Source: Duncaniella muricolitica (GTDB lineage Bacteria > Bacteroidota > Bacteroidia > Bacteroidales > Muribaculaceae). From it: DNA of 64,000 nucleotides. Positions 8,580-15,655 of the stretch are shown one piece after another. The stretch lies in NCBI GenBank assembly GCA_025808375.1, contig CP061009.1, forward strand, positions 62,001-126,000. Reading direction: 5' to 3'. The translations under genes were made by a program, and so were the position numbers. Position 1 is the stretch's first letter. Each line of letters opens with the position of its first letter. The notes beneath the pieces were generated by a model. It saw only the letters and a list, made by a program, of their open reading frames with translations. It was not told the origin of the DNA and did not search any database.

Positions 8580-9035
8580 TTGGCCTTCGGCCAAAGGTTA
8601 TGAGGTTATAAGGTTATGAGGTTATTAGTTGCCCTACGGGCAAAGGTATTGAGTTGGTTATTGTTTGGCCTTCGGCCAAAGGTTATGAGGTTATAAGGTT
8701 ATGAGGTTATTAGTTGCCCTACGGGCAAAGGTATTGAGTTGGTTATTGTTTGGCCTTCGGCCAAAGGTTATGAGGTTATAAGGTTATGAGGTTATTAGTT
8801 GCCCTACGGGCAAAGGTATTGAGTTGGTTATTGTTTGGCCTTCGGCCAAAGGTTATGAGGTTATAAGGTTATGAGGTTATTAGTTGCCCTACGGGCAAAG
8901 GTTATTGAGTTGGTTATTGTTTGGCTTTCAGCCAAAGGTTATAGAGTAATACAGTTATATGTCTTTAACCTTATAACCTCATAACCTTTGCCCGTAGGGC
9001 AACTAATAACCTTATAACCTTTGGCTGAAAGCCAA
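8580..9035. repeat. Tandem array of REP-like palindromes, 85-bp unit
   Basis: Four near-identical units begin at 8580, 8665, 8750 and 8835 (periods 85, 85, 85, 86). Each has the palindrome TTGGCCTTCGGCCAA, a run of TTATGAGG/TTATAAGG octamers, then the palindrome TTGCCCTACGGGCAA. A degenerate copy follows at 8921 (TTGGCTTTCAGCCAA), and the segment 8968-9035 repeats the pattern in inverted orientation, so the whole array can fold back on itself. A related array lies at 55127-55275. No coding sequence is seen in 8573-9126. Confidence 0.92.
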
Positions 9036-9063
9036 GTTTTTTACAAAGGTAATCAATTTTTCG

Positions 9064-9095
9064 TTTGGTTTTTGGGATTATTTTTCGCAAATTTG
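9064..9095 (+). promoter_or_regulatory. Probable promoter of the DUF4254 gene
   Basis: TTTG at 9064-9067, a 20-nt spacer and CAAATTTG at 9088-9095, one mismatch from TAnnTTTG, about 30 nt before the ATG at 9127. Confidence 0.45.
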
Positions 9096-9126
9096 CACAT
9101 AGACATTAACCTTAAATGTTTTTCGC

Positions 9127-9732
9127 ATGAAACTTGCCCAAAACTATTACGATATTTTCTTTGCTACGACAAAGAAGTATCACGAGACCGACCATGTAGA
9201 CGCTGTGGTCGAGAATCCTTATGCCGAGGGTACTATAGAGCATACACTGTTTGCCAAAAATTGGATTGATGCCGTGCAGTGGCATCTCGAGGATATAATC
9301 CGTGACCCGGAGATTGACCCGGTGGCCGCACTCGCGCTCAAACGTCGTATTGACCGCTCCAATCAGGACCGTACGGATATGGTGGAGGAGATTGATACTT
9401 ACTTCCGCGAGAAGTATGCCGATGTCAAGCCGCTCGCTTCGGCTACTATCAACACTGAGTCGCCAGCCTGGGCTCTCGACCGTCTGTCGATACTCGCGCT
9501 GAAGATTTATCATATGGCTGCCGAGGTGGGCCGCCCGGATGCGTCGGCCGAACATAAAGCCAAGTGTGAGGCTAAGCTCAATATCCTCCTCCAGCAGCAG
9601 GTCGACCTTACCACTGCTATCGACACTCTGCTCGATGACATCGCCGCCGGCATAAAATATATGAAGGTGTATCGGCAGATGAAGATGTATAATGACGCCG
9701 ATACAAATCCGGTTTTATATAAAGGTAAGTAA
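9127..9732 (+). CDS. DUF4254 family protein
   Basis: A 201-aa soluble, mostly helical protein of the Bacteroidota family DUF4254, recognised by NWIDAVQWHLEDIIRDPEIDP, KRRIDRSNQDRTDMVE and SPAWALDRLSILALKIYHM. No enzymatic function is established. In other Bacteroidota, as I recall, the gene often neighbours an ADP-heptose-type glycosyltransferase, but none is present here. It stands alone between the palindrome array and ybeY. The following 215-bp gap is AT-rich with nothing I can name except the ybeY -7 box. Confidence 0.85.
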   Translation: MKLAQNYYDIFFATTKKYHETDHVDAVVENPYAEGTIEHTLFAKNWIDAVQWHLEDIIRDPEIDPVAALALKRRIDRSNQDRTDMVEEIDTYFREKYADVKPLASATINTESPAWALDRLSILALKIYHMAAEVGRPDASAEHKAKCEAKLNILLQQQVDLTTAIDTLLDDIAAGIKYMKVYRQMKMYNDADTNPVLYKGK

Positions 9733-9934
9733 AATCCGTCTTTACATATTTTAACAAAATACATCCGAGATTTTGCCTCCACACCCACGTGAGGCTGTGA
9801 ATATTAAAATCTCAGAGGGTTAAAATCGGCTCAATGCGTTAATATATAGCGTGTTGGGCCTAAATTTTTTGTTCGGGATTTTTGGCGAAATAAAAAAGTT
9901 GGCTCCTTAGCGGCCAAGCTCTCCAAATTTTCAC

Positions 9935-9942
9935 TAACTTTG
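9935..9942 (+). promoter_or_regulatory. -7 box just before ybeY
   Basis: TAACTTTG ends 5 nt before the ybeY ATG. I see no good TTTG at the -33 position, so confidence is moderate. It would give a leaderless transcript. Confidence 0.45.
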
Positions 9943-9947
9943 CTCTC

Positions 9948-10376
9948 ATGAACGATATACAATGGCTCACTGACGCGCAGACTCCGATGCCTGATATTGA
10001 CACGGAGAAGTTGGGACGCTGGGTTGACGAAGTGGCCCGGAGGCATGACCGCATACTCGGGCCGTTGACTTATATCTTTTGTGATGATGAGAAAATCATC
10101 GAGGTCAACCGTCAGTTTTTACAGCACGATTATTATACCGACATTATAACCTTTGACTACACGCGCGGCCGTCGCATCAGCGGCGATATGTTTATCTCGC
10201 TCGACACCGTGGCTACCAATGCCGAGGCGGTGGGGGCGGACTATGCCACCGAGCTGCGCCGCGTGATTGTCCACGGGGTGCTTCACCTCTGCGGCATCAA
10301 TGACAAGGGCCCTGGTGAGCGCGAGATTATGGAGCGTCACGAAAACGAGGCTCTCGCTCTTCTGGAGCAGATGTAG
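9948..10376 (+). CDS. ybeY: Endoribonuclease YbeY (16S rRNA maturation)
   Basis: A 142-aa single-domain metallo-RNase involved in 16S rRNA 3'-end maturation and ribosome quality control. The zinc motif region reads VHGVLHLCGINDKGPGERE. The first two histidines of HGxLHLxGYDH are present, but the YDH position reads IND, so the third His is not in its usual place. I recall the same change in other Bacteroidota homologues, where a later residue may serve. The ATG follows a -7 box by 5 nt. mnmG begins 113 bp downstream. Confidence 0.92.
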   Translation: MNDIQWLTDAQTPMPDIDTEKLGRWVDEVARRHDRILGPLTYIFCDDEKIIEVNRQFLQHDYYTDIITFDYTRGRRISGDMFISLDTVATNAEAVGADYATELRRVIVHGVLHLCGINDKGPGEREIMERHENEALALLEQM

Positions 10377-10489
10377 TGTCGGCGTGACGACACACGCCCC
10401 GGGGGATTCTCCGACACAGTTTATGCGGCGGAGTGAGGAGCCTGTGGAGTGTCTCTTTCCATTCGGAATATATCTGAAATTCGCTATAT

Positions 10490-12370
10490 ATGAAATTTTC
10501 ATTTGATGTGATAGTGATCGGAGCCGGTCATGCCGGATGCGAGGCTGCACACGCTGCCGCACGCATGGGCGCGTCGACTCTGCTCGTCACTATGGACATG
10601 AACAAGATTGCCCAGATGAGCTGTAATCCCGCCATAGGGGGTATAGCCAAGGGGCAGATAGTACGCGAGATTGACGCGCTCGGCGGCATGACCGGTGTCA
10701 TTACCGACCGCACGGCCATACAGTTTCGCATGCTCAACCGCTCGAAGGGACCGGCCATGTGGAGCCCGCGTGCCCAAAGCGACCGCATGAAATTCTCGCA
10801 GATGTGGCGCGAGACTCTCGAGAATACTCCCAATCTCAATATGTGGCAAGACTCCGTGAGGGCTGTCAAGGTGGACGACGGACGCGTATGCGGCATCGTC
10901 ACCGCACTCGGAGTGGAGTTTTCGGCGCGTGCCGTGGTGCTCACGGCTGGCACCTTTCTCAACGGACTCATGCACACCGGTCCGGTCAAAATCGAGGGGG
11001 GCCGAGTGGCCGAGCCTGCTGCCTATGGATTGACGGAGCAGTTGTGTGAATTAGGTTTTACGACCGACCGAATGAAGACCGGTACACCTGTGCGTATCGA
11101 CGGCCGTTCCGTAGACTGGTCAATGACCACCCTGCAGGAAGGCGACAATGATTTTCACAAGTTTTCCTATCTTGCCGATGTGGAGCGAGAGCTTCCGCAA
11201 CGCGCGTGTCACACAGTCTATACCAACACGCAGACTCATGAAATATTGCGCCGCGGACTGCCCGACTCGCCGCTTTACAACGGCCAGATACAAAGTATCG
11301 GTCCCCGTTATTGTCCCAGCATCGAGACCAAAATAGTGACCTTTGCCGACAAGAACGAGCATCAGCTCTTTCTCGAGCCGGAGGGCGAGACGACCACTGA
11401 ATATTATCTCAACGGCTTCTCGTCATCGCTTCCGATCAACATACAGATCGAGGCTCTAGAGACGATACCCGCGCTGCGTGACGTGATGCTTTTCCGTCCG
11501 GGCTACGCGATAGAATATGACTTTTTTGACCCCACGCAGCTTCATCACACACTTGAGACGAAGCTCGTCAAAGGGCTCTATTTTGCCGGTCAGGTCAACG
11601 GCACCACCGGTTATGAGGAAGCCGCGGGGCAGGGGCTTGTGGCCGGAGCCAATGCCGCTTTGAGTGTGCAGGGAGCCGAGCCTTTTACTCTTGCGCGCGA
11701 CGAGGCATATATCGGAGTGCTTATCGATGACCTGGTGACCAAAGGGGTCGACGAGCCTTATCGCATGTTTACCTCGAGAGCCGAACACCGTATACTCCTG
11801 CGGCAAGATGACGCCGATATGCGTCTCACTCCGCGAGGCCATGCAATAGGTCTTGCCACCGACGAGCGTTATGCCGCCATGCTCTCCAAGCGTGAGCAGC
11901 GCGACGGGCTGATAGATTTCTGCCGCTCTTATTCGGTCAAGTCGGCCCTCGTAAATCCGTGGCTTGAGGAGCGAGGCGAGCAGCCGCTCAAGCAGGGCGT
12001 GAAGCTCGAAGACCTCGTGTTGCGTCCGGGGCTTAACCTCGCGCTTCTGCGAGAAGGGGTGCCCGCGCTTGACAGTTATATCAATGAAAATATCGAAGAG
12101 ACCCGTCGCGAGGAGATAGTCGAGGCGGCCGAGATACTAATGAAATATCAGGGCTACATCAAGCGCGAGCAGCTCAATGCCGAGAAGCTCCACCGTCTTG
12201 AAAATCTCAAATTGCGCGGCAAGATTGACTATGCTTCGGTCAAGGCTCTGTCGACCGAGGCTCGTCAGAAGCTCGAGAAGATTGACCCCGAAACCGTGGC
12301 GCAGGCTTCGCGTATCCCGGGTATATCTCCGGCTGATGTCAACATACTGCTGTTGCTCTTAGGAAGATAG
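10490..12370 (+). CDS. mnmG: tRNA uridine-5-carboxymethylaminomethyl modification enzyme MnmG (GidA)
   Basis: An FAD-dependent partner of MnmE that installs the 5-carboxymethylaminomethyl group on wobble uridine 34 of certain tRNAs. It has 626 aa, the normal length. The N-terminal Rossmann motif is VIGAGHAGCEAAHAAARMG, followed by the family signature CNPAIGGIAKGQIVREIDALGG and a second signature GQVNGTTGYEEAAGQGLVAG. The helical C-terminus mediates MnmE and tRNA binding. In many bacteria gidA lies near the replication origin with par genes; here a parS-like site lies 8 bp beyond the stop codon. Confidence 0.97.
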   Translation: MKFSFDVIVIGAGHAGCEAAHAAARMGASTLLVTMDMNKIAQMSCNPAIGGIAKGQIVREIDALGGMTGVITDRTAIQFRMLNRSKGPAMWSPRAQSDRMKFSQMWRETLENTPNLNMWQDSVRAVKVDDGRVCGIVTALGVEFSARAVVLTAGTFLNGLMHTGPVKIEGGRVAEPAAYGLTEQLCELGFTTDRMKTGTPVRIDGRSVDWSMTTLQEGDNDFHKFSYLADVERELPQRACHTVYTNTQTHEILRRGLPDSPLYNGQIQSIGPRYCPSIETKIVTFADKNEHQLFLEPEGETTTEYYLNGFSSSLPINIQIEALETIPALRDVMLFRPGYAIEYDFFDPTQLHHTLETKLVKGLYFAGQVNGTTGYEEAAGQGLVAGANAALSVQGAEPFTLARDEAYIGVLIDDLVTKGVDEPYRMFTSRAEHRILLRQDDADMRLTPRGHAIGLATDERYAAMLSKREQRDGLIDFCRSYSVKSALVNPWLEERGEQPLKQGVKLEDLVLRPGLNLALLREGVPALDSYINENIEETRREEIVEAAEILMKYQGYIKREQLNAEKLHRLENLKLRGKIDYASVKALSTEARQKLEKIDPETVAQASRIPGISPADVNILLLLLGR

Positions 12371-12378
12371 CGAAAAAT

Positions 12379-12394
12379 TGTTTCACGTGGAACA
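12379..12394. promoter_or_regulatory. parS: parS-like centromere site (ParB binding)
   Basis: TGTTTCACGTGGAACA differs by one base from the widely conserved chromosomal parS palindrome TGTTTCACGTGAAACA. It lies in the spacer directly after mnmG. Other CACGTG hexamers in the window lack the flanking bases. parA and parB are not in the window. Confidence 0.8.
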
Positions 12395-12477
12395 ATCGCA
12401 CCTTTTTTGTCTGCGATTTTGTTTACTTTAACGCGAAAGCATCATTAGGAAATATAACATTCAAAAAAACATAAGAT

Positions 12478-12996
12478 ATGGAATACCTGAAATCACACAT
12501 CCGTGACGTAGTAGACTTTCCCCAGAAGGGAATAATCTTCAGAGACATCACCACGCTGTTCAAAGACCCCCGCGGGCTGCACATCGTGGGCTGGGACCTG
12601 TCGCAACTTTACCGCGACAAAGGCGTTACTAAAGTAGTGGGTATCGAGTCGCGCGGCTTTATAGGCGGGTCAATGCTGGCCTTTGAGCTCGGTGCAGGAT
12701 TTGTGCCCGTGCGCAAGCCCGGCAAGCTGCCTGCCGACACCATACAGGCATCGTATGACAAAGAGTATGGCAAGGATACTATCGAGATTCACCGCGATGC
12801 AATCACCCCCGATGACATCGTGGTGATACACGACGACGTGCTCGCGACCGGCGGCACAATGGCTGCTGCCTATGAGCTCGTGAAGCAGATGAACCCTAAA
12901 AAGATTTACATCAACTTCATCATTGAGCTGTCGGCTCTCAATGGCCGCGCCAACCTCCCCGCCGAGGCCGAGGTGTCATCGCTCATCACTTATTAA
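12478..12996 (+). CDS. apt: Adenine phosphoribosyltransferase
   Basis: Salvages adenine to AMP using PRPP. At 172 aa it has normal length. The N-terminus IRDVVDFPQKGIIFRDITTLFKDP is the classic APT start, GIESRGFIGGSMLAFELGAGFVPVRKPGKLP follows, and the PRPP-binding loop is VVIHDDVLATGGTMAAA. A possible promoter upstream (TTTG at 12406-12409 with TTACTTTA at 12432-12439) is weak. uvrC follows after 92 bp and may be co-transcribed. Confidence 0.97.
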   Translation: MEYLKSHIRDVVDFPQKGIIFRDITTLFKDPRGLHIVGWDLSQLYRDKGVTKVVGIESRGFIGGSMLAFELGAGFVPVRKPGKLPADTIQASYDKEYGKDTIEIHRDAITPDDIVVIHDDVLATGGTMAAAYELVKQMNPKKIYINFIIELSALNGRANLPAEAEVSSLITY

Positions 12997-13088
12997 ACCT
13001 CTAAAAAATCATGGAGAAGGGGTGTGTCCTTGTCGGTATGACGGGACGTGCCCCTTCTCTGAATTAAACCACCCTCTAAACTTGAAGC

Positions 13089-14900
13089 ATGCCCAAGCAC
13101 CGCAAGTCAGCCGCTCTTGAGGAGAAGATATCCATCCTTCCCTCCACCCCCGGAGTGTATATGTATTACGACTCCGAGGGCACTGTCATATATGTAGGCA
13201 AGGCCAAGAATCTGAAGCGGCGCGTCAGCTCATATTTCAACCGCACTCACGATTCGCTCCGCACCAATCTCCTTGTCCGCGCCATCACTGATATGTCATA
13301 CATAGTGGTGCCCACCGAGCAGGACGCACTCAACCTCGAGGCCTCCATGATCAAGGAGCACCAGCCGCGTTACAATGTGCTGCTCAAGGATGACAAATCC
13401 TATCCCTGGATAGTGGTGACCAACGAGCCTTATCCGCGCGTGTTCATGACCCGCCAGCGCATCAAGGACGGGTCGAAATATTACGGACCTTACACCGACG
13501 CCGGCTCGGCCCGCGCGACGCTCGAGCTGGTGCGCCGGCTCTATCAGTTGCGCTCGTGCCGCCACCTCATCACGCCCGATTATATACGTGCCGGAAAGGG
13601 AAGGCTGTGTCTCGACTATCACCTCAAACGGTGTAAGGGGTGCTGCACCGGTCTGGTCAGCCCCGAGCAGTATGGAGCCGACATCGACAGGGTGCGGGCC
13701 ATACTCCGCGGCGATATTTCAGAACTTCTCGATTATCTATGCGGCGAGATGCAGAGGCTGTCAATGGAGCTGCGTTTTGAGGAAGCTCAGGAGCTCAAGG
13801 AGCAATATGACCTCATAAAGCGTTACCAGTCCAAGAGTGTCATAGTCTCGCAGACCATCGAGGATATTGACGTCTTCGGTGTGCACGACGAGGATGATGA
13901 AGTCAACATAAATTACATGCACATCCGACGCGGCGCGGTGGTCAAGTCGGTCACTCTCGAGTATCGTCGCAGACTCGACGAATCGGTGCCGCAACTGTTG
14001 GGATATGCTATGGCCGAGATAGCCGAGAGCCTCGGCGTGAAATATGACGAGGTCATCGTGGCGCAGGAACCCGACTGTGAGATGGAGGGAGTGAGATTTA
14101 TCATCCCCAAGCGCGGCGACAAGGCCAAGCTGCTCGAGGTGTCGGAGAAGAATGCTCGCCAGCATCGGGTGGATAAAATCAAGACCATAGAGAAGCGCGA
14201 CCCGGCTGCCCGTACCGACCGTATACTCCAGCGCATGCAGTCGGATTTTCGCCTCTCGCAGCTTCCACGTCACATAGAGTGTTTTGACAACTCCAATATC
14301 CAGGGCACAAATCCTGTCGCATCGTGTGTGGTGTTCAAGGATGCCAAGCCGTCCAAAAAAGATTACCGGCATTTCAATATCAAGACGGTCGAAGGCCCCG
14401 ATGATTTCGCCTCGATGAAGGAGGTACTCACGCGCCGTTACACGCGTCTTGTCAACGAGGGTGAACCCCTGCCTCAGCTCATAGTTGTCGACGGCGGCAA
14501 AGGTCAGTTGTCGGCCGCTGTAGAGGCTCTCGACGACATGGGACTGCGCGGCGTGATAGCCGTGGTCGGTATTGCAAAACGGCTCGAGGAAATCTATTTT
14601 CCCGGAGACAGCATCCCTCTCTATATCGACAAAAACAGCGAGAGTCTGCGCATCGTGCAGCAGTTGCGCGACGAGGCCCACCGCTTCGGCATCACCCATC
14701 ACCGCAATCGCCGCAGCAAGACTCAGGCTGTATCGCAGCTTGACGGCATCAAGGGCATCGGCGAGAAAACCCGTACTTCGCTCCTGACGCATTTCAAGAG
14801 CGTAAAGCGTCTGCGCGAAGCCGATCTCGACGCAATAGCCGACCTCATCGGCCCTGCCAAGGCATCGATAGTATACTCCTCGCTTCATCCAACTGATTAG
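13089..14900 (+). CDS. uvrC: Excinuclease ABC subunit C
   Basis: The dual-incision nuclease of nucleotide excision repair, recruited by UvrB. It has 603 aa. The order is an N-terminal GIY-YIG domain (GVYMYYDSEGTVIYVGKAKNL, 3' incision), a UVR domain that contacts UvrB (LSMELRFEEAQELKEQYDLI, about residue 220), an RNase H-like domain for 5' incision (ECFDNSNIQG, VVDGGKGQLSAA) and C-terminal helix-hairpin-helix motifs (DGIKGIGEKTRTSLL). All parts are intact. A long reading frame on the opposite strand inside it is a codon-bias shadow. Confidence 0.97.
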   Translation: MPKHRKSAALEEKISILPSTPGVYMYYDSEGTVIYVGKAKNLKRRVSSYFNRTHDSLRTNLLVRAITDMSYIVVPTEQDALNLEASMIKEHQPRYNVLLKDDKSYPWIVVTNEPYPRVFMTRQRIKDGSKYYGPYTDAGSARATLELVRRLYQLRSCRHLITPDYIRAGKGRLCLDYHLKRCKGCCTGLVSPEQYGADIDRVRAILRGDISELLDYLCGEMQRLSMELRFEEAQELKEQYDLIKRYQSKSVIVSQTIEDIDVFGVHDEDDEVNINYMHIRRGAVVKSVTLEYRRRLDESVPQLLGYAMAEIAESLGVKYDEVIVAQEPDCEMEGVRFIIPKRGDKAKLLEVSEKNARQHRVDKIKTIEKRDPAARTDRILQRMQSDFRLSQLPRHIECFDNSNIQGTNPVASCVVFKDAKPSKKDYRHFNIKTVEGPDDFASMKEVLTRRYTRLVNEGEPLPQLIVVDGGKGQLSAAVEALDDMGLRGVIAVVGIAKRLEEIYFPGDSIPLYIDKNSESLRIVQQLRDEAHRFGITHHRNRRSKTQAVSQLDGIKGIGEKTRTSLLTHFKSVKRLREADLDAIADLIGPAKASIVYSSLHPTD

Positions 14901-15091
14901 TCAGTTTGTGGAGATGCGGACGGCCCTCTACGCGTCATTATCGCACCTTTTGTGTGGGCTGTACCGTTAATTTTGCAGAAGTGTTTTAGCAATCCCAATC
15001 AACAGAACATTGCGAGCTGAAATCACGAAGGGCATTATAATTTACGCGCTCCGGGATTTTAAGCAAGTAATCTAAAAAACATTTCCGCACC

Positions 15092-15520
15092 ATGTCATCC
15101 CACACCTTTTCATCGCTTCTCGCACTTCTCGTGGCCGAATATCTCGGCGTATTTCTTGCCGTATCCGCCGACCTTGTAAGCGGGCTCCGCAAGGCCCGAC
15201 GTGACGGCCGTCCCTGCACCTCGCGCGGTCTGAGGCGCACCGTAGCCAAACTCTCGTCATATTATCTCGCCCTCTTTTGCCTCACGGTGGTCGACGGCAT
15301 GATTATCGCTGCCCTCGTCACGTTTGCCGGACTTGACGGAGCCGCTACAGCCCTCCCTCCATTTCCTTATCTCACCACCCTCGGCGCACTCTCGCTCGCA
15401 CTCATCGAAGCCCGAAGCATCGCCGAAAACTCACCCCACCGCACCGACATCTTTTCTGCCCTGCGCCTCCTTTTCACCCTCTGGAAAATGCGCCGCCCGG
15501 GCTGGAAAAACAATATTTAA
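15092..15520 (+). CDS. Orphan holin-like membrane protein (phage_holin_4 type)
   Basis: A 142-aa protein with two or three hydrophobic segments, roughly residues 7-30, 55-78 and 88-105. The region ADLVSGLRKARRDGRPCTSRG followed by LRRTVAKLSSYY matches the pattern I know from Bacteroidota proteins annotated as phage holin family (phage_holin_4). No lysin, terminase or other phage gene is nearby, so it may be a domesticated holin or a cellular membrane protein of the same fold. A -7 box (TAATTTTG at 14968-14975) lies about 115 nt upstream, so the mRNA would have an unusually long leader. Confidence 0.6.
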   Translation: MSSHTFSSLLALLVAEYLGVFLAVSADLVSGLRKARRDGRPCTSRGLRRTVAKLSSYYLALFCLTVVDGMIIAALVTFAGLDGAATALPPFPYLTTLGALSLALIEARSIAENSPHRTDIFSALRLLFTLWKMRRPGWKNNI

Positions 15521-15596
15521 AAATTTCATCTATTAAAAATGATGATGTATAGTTGCGCTATCGTTTGTTTTTCGTAGAGGGTTTGCTACAGTAATG

Positions 15597-15628
15597 TTTG
15601 TGGAAGAGGAGTATTTTCACTAATTTTG
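15597..15628 (+). promoter_or_regulatory. Bacteroidota promoter of the 671-aa membrane protein
   Basis: TTTG at 15597-15600, a 20-nt spacer and TAATTTTG at 15621-15628, about 27 nt before the ATG at 15656. Confidence 0.65.
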
Positions 15629-15655
15629 TCCGTATATTATCTCACAGACCAAGAA

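Noticed and set aside
8580..9035. The regular 85-bp array could be a CRISPR array.
   Set aside because: The whole unit is repeated, including what would be the spacer, unit length is too long, and there are no cas genes. It is a tandem palindrome repeat.
12371..12477. The mnmG-apt spacer was examined for a parA or rsmG remnant.
   Set aside because: It is too short for a gene and carries only the parS-like site and a weak promoter.
13761..14888. A 375-codon reading frame on the minus strand inside uvrC.
   Set aside because: It is a codon-bias shadow of the well-conserved uvrC gene, with no family resemblance or promoter.
14968..15091. The leader of the holin-like gene was examined as a tRNA or small RNA.
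   Set aside because: It does not fold into a cloverleaf in my reading, has no terminal CCA or anticodon arm pattern and has no strong terminator.
15092..15520. The holin-like gene might mark a prophage.
   Set aside because: No integrase, terminase, capsid, tail or lysin gene is present on either side; neighbours are housekeeping genes.
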